From the NCBI RefSeq assembly GCF_000400485.1, contig NZ_ASHR01000004.1:62001-126000 (forward strand): a DNA stretch of 64,000 bases. Reading direction: 5' to 3'. Each line of letters opens with the position of its first letter. The stretch's first letter is position 1. The notes beneath the pieces were generated by a model. It searched no databases and had not been told where the DNA came from. It saw only the letters and a list, made by a program, of their open reading frames with translations. Shown piece after piece: positions 17,197 to 23,805 of this stretch. The stretch is from Agrococcus pavilionensis RW1 (GTDB lineage: Bacteria; Actinomycetota; Actinomycetes; Actinomycetales; Microbacteriaceae). The position numbers and the translations under genes were made by a program.

Positions 17197-17597
17197 CGGT
17201 CGTCATCGATGCCTCGGTGACGATGTCGTGGTGCTTCGAGGACGAGGCGAGCGACGCGAGCGACGACGTGTTCGCGCGCGTCGTTCGATGGGGCGGCGTG
17301 GTCCCAACGCTCTGGCGCTACGAGGTCGCGAACGTGCTGGTGCTCGCCGCTCGCCGGGACCGCATCAGCGCTGCCGCTTCGAAGCGCTTCCTGAGCACGC
17401 TCGACCGGCTCGCGCTCGACGTCGTCGATGGAGCAGCCGACCGGCTCATGGACCTCGCGAGTCGATTCGAGCTCACGGCGTACGACGCTGCCTACTTGGA
17501 CGCGGCGATGGTCCGCGCCGTGCCGCTCGCGACTCGGGGCGCGGCGCTGCGTCGTGCCGCGACGACTGCGGGCGTCGCCCTAGCGCTCGAGGAGTGA
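17193..17597 (+). CDS. VapC-type PIN-domain toxin
   Basis: A 134-residue PIN-domain ribonuclease. Acidic metal ligands are seen at Asp6 (VVIDASVTMSW), Glu in LWRYEVANVL (about 43) and Asp in LTAYDAAYLDAA (about 93). The usual fourth acid, in PLATxD, is replaced: the sequence reads PLATRGAALRRA. Such toxins cleave tRNA or rRNA when freed from the antitoxin. With one conserved acid missing it may have reduced activity, though many PIN proteins work with three. Confidence 0.88.
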   Translation: MTVVIDASVTMSWCFEDEASDASDDVFARVVRWGGVVPTLWRYEVANVLVLAARRDRISAAASKRFLSTLDRLALDVVDGAADRLMDLASRFELTAYDAAYLDAAMVRAVPLATRGAALRRAATTAGVALALEE

Positions 17598-17680
17598 CGC
17601 GCCGGACGAAGTCGGCAACCACGGATCGTCGAGGCTGTTCCATCCACAGACCCGCCGTGACTCGTGACGGGGAGTGCTCC

Positions 17681-17881
17681 GTGACGTTCAGCAGCCGCCA
17701 TGTCGCCGCGGTCGGCCTGCAGATCGCCTTCGGATGGGCCTTCGTCGAATCGCACATCGACGAGATGGCCGCCATGGGAGGCGGGCTCGCCAAGCGCGGG
17801 CTGTCCGGCGACGCGCTCGTCGACGCCGGGCGTCCGAGCTGGACGCCGTTCGAGCCGACCGCCGAGGTCGCCGGGCCCTAG
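17681..17881 (+). CDS. hypothetical 66-residue protein
   Basis: GTG 17681 is preceded by a strong Shine-Dalgarno (GGGGAG, 6-nt spacing). The frame encodes 66 residues: a hydrophobic start AAVGLQIAFGWAFVESHIDE, a Gly-rich MGGGLAKRGLSGDALVDAG, then SWTPFEPTAEVAGP. It follows the toxin gene by 83 nt on the same strand. No family is recognised; it may be a remnant of transferred DNA. Confidence 0.4.
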   Translation: MTFSSRHVAAVGLQIAFGWAFVESHIDEMAAMGGGLAKRGLSGDALVDAGRPSWTPFEPTAEVAGP

Positions 17882-17939
17882 AGGGATCGGGAGCGAGGTG
17901 CGCGGAGAGCGTGCAGTCGCGTGCGCGATGCGATGGCGA

Positions 17940-19634
17940 TCAGCGGCGCAGCACGATCCCCGGTCTCGGCAGCACGTCGGCGCGGGCGCGGTGCTCTCGA
18001 GCACGGCCGTGCCGCTCGAGCAGTGCGCGGAGCCGCCGCTCGGTCACGATGCTCGACCGCCGCTGACGCCGCGGTGGCCGGATGCATCGGTCGACCTGCC
18101 CTGCCGAGACCGAGGCGGCAGGCTCGGCGGGGAGCGCGTGGCGCGGCTCGCCGCCGCGCACGGGAAGGTCGGGCAGCTTCACCGCGAGCGATGCCGGCGC
18201 GGCTGCTTCGAGGCTCTGCGGCAACTCGGGCGGTGTCTGCAGGCCCGCGAATGCTGCGACGGCGGTGCGGGTGCGGCCGGGCTGGAGCTCGGCGATGATC
18301 CGCCATTGGCCCGGCCCCGGTCCGGCCTTCTCGACTCGCAGTCGGCCGGCGTGGATCTCGTGGTGGTGGAAGCTGCAGACGAGGATGCCGTTGTCGATGT
18401 CGGTCTTGCCGCCGAGCTGCCAGGGCACGATGTGATGCGCTTCGCACCAGGCGGCCGGCATGCCGCAGCCGGGCACGCGGCAGCCCTTGTCGCGCTTGGC
18501 GAGCGCGCGCCGCTGCGCGCGGTTGAAGATGCGCTTGGTGCGGCCGAGCCACAGCGGGTGGCCGTGCTCGTCGACGATCAGCTGCTCGATCGCGGCGTGG
18601 CAGAGGAGCTGGTCGACGCCCTCGATCGGGACCGGGCAGCCGGTGTGCTCGATCGTGAGGGTCCGCTCGGGGTGGGACAGGCCCAGCACGTGGGCGTCGT
18701 ACGCGTCGATGGTGCCGACGAAGGTGAGCACGGGCGGCTCGCCGCCGGCGACCGGCGCGTCGCCGGAGCCGGCGTGCGCGGTGACCATGGCGATGAACGC
18801 GTCGTGCATCTTCTGCTCGGGCGTGCGGTCGTCGAGCGAGGCCTCGCCGTCGCAGGCCTTGCCGTCGCAGCCGCCGCTGGCGCACTTGTCGTCGTGGAAG
18901 GCGACCTTCACGCGCGGGCCGCCCCACGCATCCGCCATCGCCTTGAGCTTCGAACCCTCCTCGGCGGGCGAGCGCATGGTCGTCAGCCACGACCCGTCGG
19001 GCTGCTGCCGGATGCGCAAGTACCGCATCGCCCGCTGCCGCTCATCGTTGGGCAGCACCCCGTCGGGGTCGAGCAGCGCGACGCAGCGGCGCGCGAGCAC
19101 GGTCAGCTGCTCCGGCGGCAGCGGCATGCCCGGATCGGTCGCGTGGCCGACGAGCGACTGCTCCGCGGCGGCGAGCTGCTCGACGTGCGCGCGCGGCGCC
19201 GCGGGCTCCAGGCCCGTGACGATCGCCTGCGCTTGCGCGAACGAGATCTCGCCTTCGGCGAGCGCGCCCGCGACCGCGGGGTACTTCGCCGGAATAGTGG
19301 CGCCGGTGATCCCGATTGACGGGGATATCGCGCGCGCCATCAGCAGCAGGTCGAGCGCGCGGCCGGGACGGACGCCGAAGGCCCTGCCGACCGCCTCCTT
19401 CGGATGCCGCGCGCCCAGCACGAGGCACAGCGGCTCGTCAGTCGGGCCCTGCGAGCGCTCCTCGACCTCGTGCGTGAGCCGCACCTGCAGCGCGTCGACG
19501 ATGCGTGAGAGCTCGGCGACCCTCCCGAGCACCTCGATGACGACATCGCGCGGCGCGGAGGGTAAGGACGGAGCATCCGCGAGCAGCGCGCGAGCGGCCT
19601 CGACTGCCGCTCTGGCCTGCTCGGTGCTCGACAT
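17940..19634 (-). CDS. DUF222/HNH endonuclease (13E12-repeat type)
   Basis: A 564-residue protein. The N-terminal DUF222 domain (about 25-330) contains GALAEGEISFAQAQAIV and EQLTVLARRCVALLDPDG. The C-terminal HNH nuclease has CRVPGCGMPAAWCEAHHIV, then W-Q-L-GGKTDIDNGILVC and SFHHHEIHAG, with zinc-holding Cys pairs. A basic tail follows. Family members occur in many copies in actinobacterial genomes and are treated as mobile or nuclease genes of uncertain role. The start is ATG 19634, with GGGAGG upstream. Cys/Gly-rich HDDKCASGGCDGKACDG in the middle is unusual. Confidence 0.88.
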   Translation of the reverse strand: MSSTEQARAAVEAARALLADAPSLPSAPRDVVIEVLGRVAELSRIVDALQVRLTHEVEERSQGPTDEPLCLVLGARHPKEAVGRAFGVRPGRALDLLLMARAISPSIGITGATIPAKYPAVAGALAEGEISFAQAQAIVTGLEPAAPRAHVEQLAAAEQSLVGHATDPGMPLPPEQLTVLARRCVALLDPDGVLPNDERQRAMRYLRIRQQPDGSWLTTMRSPAEEGSKLKAMADAWGGPRVKVAFHDDKCASGGCDGKACDGEASLDDRTPEQKMHDAFIAMVTAHAGSGDAPVAGGEPPVLTFVGTIDAYDAHVLGLSHPERTLTIEHTGCPVPIEGVDQLLCHAAIEQLIVDEHGHPLWLGRTKRIFNRAQRRALAKRDKGCRVPGCGMPAAWCEAHHIVPWQLGGKTDIDNGILVCSFHHHEIHAGRLRVEKAGPGPGQWRIIAELQPGRTRTAVAAFAGLQTPPELPQSLEAAAPASLAVKLPDLPVRGGEPRHALPAEPAASVSAGQVDRCIRPPRRQRRSSIVTERRLRALLERHGRAREHRARADVLPRPGIVLRR

Positions 19635-19664
19635 CGCTGCCTCCCTCGCGAGGAGGGCAGATGG

Positions 19665-19723
19665 GGCCACCCACGTCCACTCCCGACCTCGCTTGCGAGC
19701 AGAGTAGGGGAGGCCACCCACAT
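19665..19723. repeat. short direct repeat upstream of the HNH gene
   Basis: GGCCACCCACGT (19665-19676) and GGCCACCCACAT (19712-19723) lie 47 bp apart in the 139-bp gap between the HNH gene and the antitoxin. TACTCT on the minus strand (19701-19706) lies between them and may be the -10 of the HNH gene. Confidence 0.35.
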
Positions 19724-19773
19724 GCCCCGCGACCTGCTGGTCGAGTTGTCGATCATTGACCTGCAATCGCGCC

Positions 19774-20205
19774 ATGAAGACCGTCTCCGTCCGAGAGCTC
19801 CGCCAGAATCCCGCGCAGATGCTGCGGGACGTCGAGTCGGGGGAGCGCTGCACGATCGCGTCCTACGACCGACCGATCGCCCGCGTCGAGCCGGTCGCGT
19901 CGTCGACCCGGCTCATCCCACCGAAGCGCACGGGCCGCCCGAACCTCGCATCCCTGCCTCGGCATGAGCTGCGGACAGCCGCATCGATCGACGAGCTGCT
20001 GGACGACCTGCGGGGGAGTGATGACGACGTTCTACGTCGACACGTCCGTCGCCGGTCGCGCGATGCTGCGGTTCTCGCCCGCGCGGTCTCGTGGTTCGAG
20101 GAGGCGGCGGAGTCGGACGAGCTCGTCTCGTCCCGGCTGCTCAAGACGGAGCTCACGCGATCCACCTCGGCACCGCTCTGCGATCCGGCATCGAAGACCT
20201 CGTGA
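19774..20205 (+). pseudogene. Phd/YefM-family antitoxin with lost stop
   Basis: The first about 85 residues are a normal antitoxin: KTVSVRELRQNPAQMLRDVE, SGERCTIASYDRPIARVEPV, a Pro-rich hinge and SIDELLDDLRG. The natural stop is missing: at the GGGGGAGTGATG junction the reading passes out of frame, through the toxin start, to 20205. About 60 toxin-region codons are thereby added, giving 143 residues. A one-base indel in the G-run is the simplest cause. It may still bind DNA. ATG 19774 is the start. Confidence 0.75.
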
Positions 20206-20270
20206 TCGTCTCGCATGACGCCCGGATGCTCGAGGTCGCTTCCGAGATGGGCCGTTCGATCCCTGCGCAG
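20021..20270 (+). pseudogene. decayed VapC-type PIN toxin in three frames
   Basis: Toxin pieces are spread over three frames. MTTFYVDTSVAGRAMLRFSPA (20021-20083, catalytic Asp present) is shifted to AVSWFEEAAESDELVSSRL...TELTR (20083-20160), then to AIHLGTALRSGIEDLVIVSH and ARMLEVASEMGRSIPAQ. Roughly 50 residues expected between TELTR and AIHLG are gone, including the Asp of the usual LDAIHLA motif, now His. The junction lies in ACGCG shared by both sides, consistent with a microhomology deletion. The third frame has no stop before the dif-like site. It is not functional. Confidence 0.8.
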
Positions 20271-20338
20271 GCGAGTGAGTCGAGTCGGCTCTCGAGGTGC
20301 GTGCTGAGGGGAGACGCCAGCGCTACCGCAACCAACGA

Positions 20339-20366
20339 ATCCGACATAATGTGCATTATCGGCGCT
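20339..20366 (-). other. dif: dif-like XerC/XerD recombination site
   Basis: On the minus strand the 28 bp split into an 11-bp left arm AGCGCCGATAA, a 6-bp centre TGCACA and an 11-bp right arm TTATGTCGGAT. This is the XerC-centre-XerD layout. By eye it matches the E. coli dif site at about 19 of 28 positions and the CCGATAAT...ACATTATGTC core I recall for actinobacterial dif sites almost completely. It lies in a 195-bp gene-free patch between the broken toxin gene and a GNAT gene. It is either the chromosomal dimer-resolution site (near the terminus) or a mobile dif-like site. Confidence 0.7.
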
Positions 20367-20400
20367 TCACGGGAGGCGCCGGGAGGAGCGGGTCACCGCG

Positions 20401-20901
20401 TCAGCGCTGCGCGAGCGCCTCGAGCCGATCGCCCGTGAGGCGCTGCGTCGTCCACTCGTCGAGCGGCTCGGCGCCGATCGAGCGGTAGAAGCCGATCGAC
20501 GGCTCGTTCCAGTCGAGCACCGTCCACTCGAAGCGCCGGTAGCCGCGCTCGACGCACTCCGCGGCGAGCGCCGCCATGAGCGCTCGGCCGTAGCCGCGGC
20601 CGCGCTGCGCCTCGTCGACGTAGAGGTCCTCGAGCCAGATGCCGTGCGTGCCCGTCCATGTCGAGTACGTCAGGTACCAGATCGCGATGCCGACGATCGC
20701 GCCGTCGCGCTCGACGACATGCGCGAAGGCTCGCGGCTCGTCGCCGAAGAGCGTCGCCGTCAGCATCCCCGCGGTGTTCTCCACCGCATCCGGCTCTCGC
20801 TCGTAGACCGCGAGCGCGTGGATCATCGCGAGGATGCCCGGCTCGTCGCCGGGCTGGGCGCGGCGCAGCTGCGCGCCGCCGGAGAGGCTGCTGGTCGTCA
20901 C
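20401..20901 (-). CDS. GNAT N-acetyltransferase, diamine/spermidine acetyltransferase-like
   Basis: A 166-residue protein with N-terminal LRRAQPGDEPGILAMIHALAVYE, acceptor-side YSTWTGTHGIWLEDLYVDEA, the acetyl-CoA loop QRGRGYGRALM (about 100-110) and the C-terminal VLDWNEPSIGFYRSIGAEPL. The W-LEDLYV-RGxGxG-W-N-PSI-FY pattern is that of diamine/polyamine N-acetyltransferases (SSAT-like), so a polyamine or related amine substrate is likely. The start is GTG 20901. Confidence 0.85.
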   Translation of the reverse strand: MTTSSLSGGAQLRRAQPGDEPGILAMIHALAVYEREPDAVENTAGMLTATLFGDEPRAFAHVVERDGAIVGIAIWYLTYSTWTGTHGIWLEDLYVDEAQRGRGYGRALMAALAAECVERGYRRFEWTVLDWNEPSIGFYRSIGAEPLDEWTTQRLTGDRLEALAQR

Positions 20902-20907
20902 TCGCCG

Positions 20908-20913
20908 AGCCTA
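20908..20913 (-). promoter_or_regulatory. -10 hexamer TAGGCT
   Basis: TAGGCT on the minus strand ends 7 nt before GTG 20901. Confidence 0.5.
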
Positions 20914-20953
20914 CGCGGCCCTGGCCGCTGGCACTTCCCGCGCGCCCCGGATG

Positions 20954-21478
20954 CTACGCGCCGGAAGCCTCGTGGTGCTCGTCGACGTGCTCGACCGCGG
21001 TGACCATGCGATCGAGGAAGCCGGCCACCGCCTCGGTCTGCTCGTCGTCCATCGCGTCGATCACGTCGATCATCCGCCGATGCATGGCGCCGAGCGTCGC
21101 GCGGACCTCGTCATCGGTGTCCTTCGTCGGCACGACGATCGTCGCCCGCCGGTCGTCCGGGTGCGGCTCGCGGCGCACGTGGCCGCTCTTGACGAGCCGG
21201 TCGACGAGCGCGGTCACCGAGGGCGATGCGAGCCCGAGCGCCGACGCGAGGTCGCGCTGCCGCAGCACCTCGCCGCGCCGCTCCGCCTGCAGCAGCAGTC
21301 GCAGCGCGAGCAGATCGGTCTCGCCCATGCCCATCGACGCACGGGTGCGTGCCCGCATCTGCGCCTCCGCGGCACGGTAGCGCCGCAGCAGGTTCAGCAC
21401 GTCGACGCTGGTCGGCCGACCGTGCCCCGGGTACCAGTAGCCCGAGCTCGCCGTGCCGCGCGCGTCGATGTGGGTCAT
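20954..21478 (-). CDS. MarR-family transcriptional regulator
   Basis: A 174-residue winged-helix regulator: MGETDLLALRLLLQAERRGE, the HTH in VLRQRDLASALGLASPSVTALVDRLVKSGHV, then the wing REPHPDDRRATIVVPT. A helical C-terminus (DVIDAMDDEQTEAVAGFLDR) forms the dimer interface. The start is ATG 21478 with GGAGGAG 4 nt upstream. It probably represses itself and the divergent gene at 21579 through the palindrome at 21539. The ligand is unknown. Confidence 0.88.
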   Translation of the reverse strand: MTHIDARGTASSGYWYPGHGRPTSVDVLNLLRRYRAAEAQMRARTRASMGMGETDLLALRLLLQAERRGEVLRQRDLASALGLASPSVTALVDRLVKSGHVRREPHPDDRRATIVVPTKDTDDEVRATLGAMHRRMIDVIDAMDDEQTEAVAGFLDRMVTAVEHVDEHHEASGA

Positions 21479-21538
21479 GCCGCTCCTCCATCGGGTCTGT
21501 CCGTCCTGCGCACACCCTACCGTTCGACCGTGATACAT

Positions 21539-21551
21539 TTCGATCATCGAA
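21539..21551. promoter_or_regulatory. probable MarR operator palindrome
   Basis: TTCGATCATCGAA is a perfect inverted repeat (TTCGAT, C, ATCGAA) in the 100-bp gap between the divergent MarR gene and the gene at 21579. Half-site size and position suit a MarR dimer. ACTAACGATC follows directly. Confidence 0.55.
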
Positions 21552-21578
21552 CTAACGATCCGCACGAAGGAGCATGAC

Positions 21579-21944
21579 ATGACCGACACGATGACTCGGC
21601 CCGAGGTCTCTGCTCCCGGTCTCCACGCGCTCGACGAGCGCCGTGGCGGTGGTCGTGACGACGCATCCGGCCGCATCACGTGGGCATCGCCCGGCAGCGG
21701 GCTCTGGGTCGCCAGCCGGACGGACTCCGAGGGCACGACGTTCCTCGGCTTCGTCGAGGAGACCCTCGAGGAGTTCGTCGCGGTGGACGGCGCGGGTCGC
21801 TCGTTCGGCCGCTTCAGCGCCCTCCGTGAGGCGCAGGCCGCGTTCGCGGCCGGCAGCCCCTCCCCCGCCCTGACGACGGGACCGATCCGCTGGGTCGACG
21901 CGGGCGCCCGAGTCGTGGCGCCGTCGAGCCTGCGGTTCGGCTGA
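21579..21944 (+). CDS. hypothetical protein divergent from MarR
   Basis: A 121-residue soluble protein from ATG 21579 (GAAGGAG upstream). After a Thr/Glu-rich start it contains a beta-rich core, ITWASPGSGLWVASRTDSEG and TTFLGFVEETLEEFVAVDG, then SFGRFSALREAQAAFA. No signal peptide or known catalytic motif is seen. Its position opposite the MarR gene suggests it is the regulator's main target; the function is unknown. Confidence 0.6.
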   Translation: MTDTMTRPEVSAPGLHALDERRGGGRDDASGRITWASPGSGLWVASRTDSEGTTFLGFVEETLEEFVAVDGAGRSFGRFSALREAQAAFAAGSPSPALTTGPIRWVDAGARVVAPSSLRFG

Positions 21945-21950
21945 GCCGCT

Positions 21951-22451
21951 TCATCCGAGGATCCCGCCCCACACGGCGCGCGCGCCGGAGTCGCCGATGA
22001 GCACGACCATCGTGGTCGATCCCGCGGCGACCGCGACTGCGAGCACCGCGAGCACGATCGAGACGAGCCGCGCCCGCCCCGCGGAGCGTGCACCCAGGCG
22101 TGGCTCGCCCCAGCGGAACCACGCCCACTGCGCCGTCGCGACGGCGAGCATCCCGAGCACCCACGGCAGCAGCATCCGCCCGTAGTCGCCATGCGCGACG
22201 ACCGCGGGCTGGGCGCCCACGACGACGGCGAGCGCCTCGCCCGCGGCGACCGTGACCGGCACCAGCACGGCGAGCAGCAGGGCCGCGAGCGGCGTCACGA
22301 TGCCGAGGCGCCGCCGCGCGGCGGGCCAGACGCTGCCGAGCACGAGCGCGAGCGCCGTGAGCGGCGTGAGCACGACGACGGCGTGCACGACGAGCGGATG
22401 CAGCGGCAGGCCGGCGACCTCGAGGGGGCCGGCGAGGGTGAGCGGGTCCAT
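21951..22451 (-). CDS. DUF2231 four-helix membrane protein
   Basis: A 166-residue protein starting MDPLTLAGPLEVAGLPLHPL. It has four membrane helices and the DUF2231 landmark LPLHPLVVHAVVVLTPLTALA, with two His facing the membrane. In many actinobacteria DUF2231 proteins accompany ECF sigma and COG4315-lipoprotein genes, as here. An ECF-type promoter at 22459-22486 reads directly into it, with the ATG only about 9 nt after the -10, so the transcript is probably leaderless. The function is unknown; redox or heme roles have been proposed for the family. Confidence 0.8.
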   Translation of the reverse strand: MDPLTLAGPLEVAGLPLHPLVVHAVVVLTPLTALALVLGSVWPAARRRLGIVTPLAALLLAVLVPVTVAAGEALAVVVGAQPAVVAHGDYGRMLLPWVLGMLAVATAQWAWFRWGEPRLGARSAGRARLVSIVLAVLAVAVAAGSTTMVVLIGDSGARAVWGGILG

Positions 22452-22458
22452 ACTCGGT

Positions 22459-22486
22459 GACACGAAGCGAGGCTCGCGAGGGTTCA
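22459..22486 (-). promoter_or_regulatory. ECF sigma promoter of the DUF2231 gene
   Basis: Minus strand: TGAACC (22486-22481), 14 nt, then TTCGTGTC (22466-22459). The layout is the same as at the two plus-strand sites of this locus. Confidence 0.75.
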
Positions 22487-22490
22487 ACGG

Positions 22491-22517
22491 TGAACCGTCG
22501 GGGCCGCCGCCTCGTGT
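22491..22517 (+). promoter_or_regulatory. autoregulatory ECF sigma promoter
   Basis: TGAACC (22491-22496), 14 nt, then CTCGTGT (22511-22517), upstream of the sigma factor start at 22538. Its -35 box is the other arm of the GGTTCA-ACGG-TGAACC inverted repeat that also serves the divergent gene. Confidence 0.8.
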
Positions 22518-22537
22518 CTCCATCGAGGAGGTGCAGC

Positions 22538-23041
22538 GTGCCGATCGATGACGACGAGCGCCTGGCAGCGCTCTACGACTCGCACGCCGCGCCGGTGTGG
22601 CGCTACGTCGTGCACCTGACCGGCGACCGGGCGGGCGCGGACGACGTCGTGCAGGAGACACTGCTGCGCGCGTGGCGCACGCCGAGGATCCTCGCCGACC
22701 CGGAGACCGCTCGCGCGTGGATGCTCACCGTCGCGCGCCACATCGTGATCGACGAGTCGCGGAGCGCCCGCCGCCGGCACGAGCTCGCGGTCGCGGAGCT
22801 GCCCGAGCGCGTCACGGACGATGCGATCGACGCGCGATTCGACGCGCTCGTGATCGCCCAGGCGCTCGCCGAGCTGAGCGCCGAGCACCGAGGGGTCATC
22901 ATCCGCGCCTACTACGGCGGCCGCTCGGTCGCGGAGATCGCGGCGGAGCTCGGCGTTCCGGAGGGCACGGTCAAGTCGCGACTGCACTACGGGCTGCGCG
23001 CCCTCCGGCTCGCGCTGCAGGAGAGGGGCGTGACGCGATGA
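22538..23041 (+). CDS. ECF RNA polymerase sigma factor (SigL/SigK-like)
   Basis: A 167-residue group IV sigma factor: region 2 at about 10-75 (LYDSHAAPVWRYVVHLTG, then DDVVQETLLRAWRTPRIL, RAWMLTVARHIVIDE) and region 4 at about 110-160 (ALAELSAEHRGVIIRAYYGG and RSVAEIAAELGVPEGTVKSR). The start is GTG 22538, with GAGGAGG 6 nt upstream. The anti-sigma gene overlaps it by 4 nt (ATGA). The TGAACC...CGTGT target sites resemble the promoter pattern I recall for M. tuberculosis SigL. It directs transcription of its own operon, the DUF2231 gene and the lipoprotein gene. Confidence 0.92.
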   Translation: MPIDDDERLAALYDSHAAPVWRYVVHLTGDRAGADDVVQETLLRAWRTPRILADPETARAWMLTVARHIVIDESRSARRRHELAVAELPERVTDDAIDARFDALVIAQALAELSAEHRGVIIRAYYGGRSVAEIAAELGVPEGTVKSRLHYGLRALRLALQERGVTR

Positions 23042-23739
23042 GCGAGGACCACGCGCGGTTCGCCGAATGGGACGCCGCCTACGTGCTCGGGGCGCTGAGC
23101 CCCACCGATCGCCGCGCCTTCGAGGAGCACCTCGACGCTTGCGACCGCTGCGCGCGCGCGATCGCCGAGATCGCGCCGACGCTCGGGCTGCTCGCGCAGG
23201 TCGAGCCCGAGCGCGCCGCCGCGCTGCTCGCCGACGAGCCCGAGGAGGCGGAGGTCCCCGGCGTCTCGCGAGGCAGGGCCCGGCTGCTCGAGCGCGCCCG
23301 CCGCGAGCGGCGACGCCGCCGCGCGACCTGGGCGGCCTCGGTCGTCGCCGCAGGGGCGGTCGCAGCCGCCGTCGCGGTGCCGCTCTCGGGAGCGCTCGAC
23401 GACCGCGGCGCGCTGTCGGTCGAGCTGGAGGCGCTCGTCGACGCGCCGCTCGAAGCGAGCGTCTCGCTCGAGCCGGCCGCGTGGGGCACGCGGCTCGAGC
23501 TCGAGTGCAGCTACGAGGGCGACGCCGACCCGGCAGCCCCGGACGGACTCCCCTACGTGCTCGTGCTCACCGATCGAGCTGGGCGCCCCAGCGAGGTGTC
23601 GAGCTGGCGGGCCGCTCCCGGGCAGACCGCGCGGCTCGCGGCGGCGACCGCGCTCGCCGCCGACGAGATCGCCTCGATCGAGATCCGCCTCGACGACGGC
23701 GACGCAGTGCTGATGCGCGCCGAGCTCGACGAGCCCTGA
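23038..23739 (+). CDS. zinc-finger anti-sigma factor (RskA/RslA-like)
   Basis: A 233-residue protein. The N-terminal cytoplasmic anti-sigma domain has the zinc motif HLDACDRCARA (His-x3-Cys-x2-Cys, about 30-37) preceded by DAAYVLGALSPTDRRAFEEH. One membrane helix follows (about 99-120, ASVVAAGAVAAAVAVPLSG). The extracellular C-terminal domain matches RskA: EASVSLEPAAWGTRLELEC, GLPYVLVLTDRAGR and ASIEIRLDDGDAVLM. It holds the sigma factor until a signal, probably redox- or protease-mediated, releases it. ATG 23038 overlaps the sigma stop. Confidence 0.9.
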   Translation: MSEDHARFAEWDAAYVLGALSPTDRRAFEEHLDACDRCARAIAEIAPTLGLLAQVEPERAAALLADEPEEAEVPGVSRGRARLLERARRERRRRRATWAASVVAAGAVAAAVAVPLSGALDDRGALSVELEALVDAPLEASVSLEPAAWGTRLELECSYEGDADPAAPDGLPYVLVLTDRAGRPSEVSSWRAAPGQTARLAAATALAADEIASIEIRLDDGDAVLMRAELDEP

Positions 23740-23763
23740 ACCGCGCGGGGCTCCGTCTCGTGT
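23737..23763 (+). promoter_or_regulatory. third ECF sigma promoter, for the lipoprotein gene
   Basis: TGAACC (23737-23742), 14 nt, then CTCGTGT (23757-23763). The -35 box contains the TGA stop of the anti-sigma gene. The spacing equals that at 22491. Confidence 0.8.
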
Positions 23764-23805
23764 TCCCATCGGCCGCGACCGCGGCCGCTCGAGGAGGGAA
23801 CTGCC

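Noticed and set aside
17878-18990. Alternative minus-strand frame inside the HNH gene
   Set aside because: It lacks the HNH and DUF222 motifs that the 17940-19634 frame has.
20270-20438. Continuation of the decayed toxin frame through the dif-like site
   Set aside because: Residues after GRSIPAQ do not look like a PIN domain and the frame runs into the antisense of the GNAT gene.
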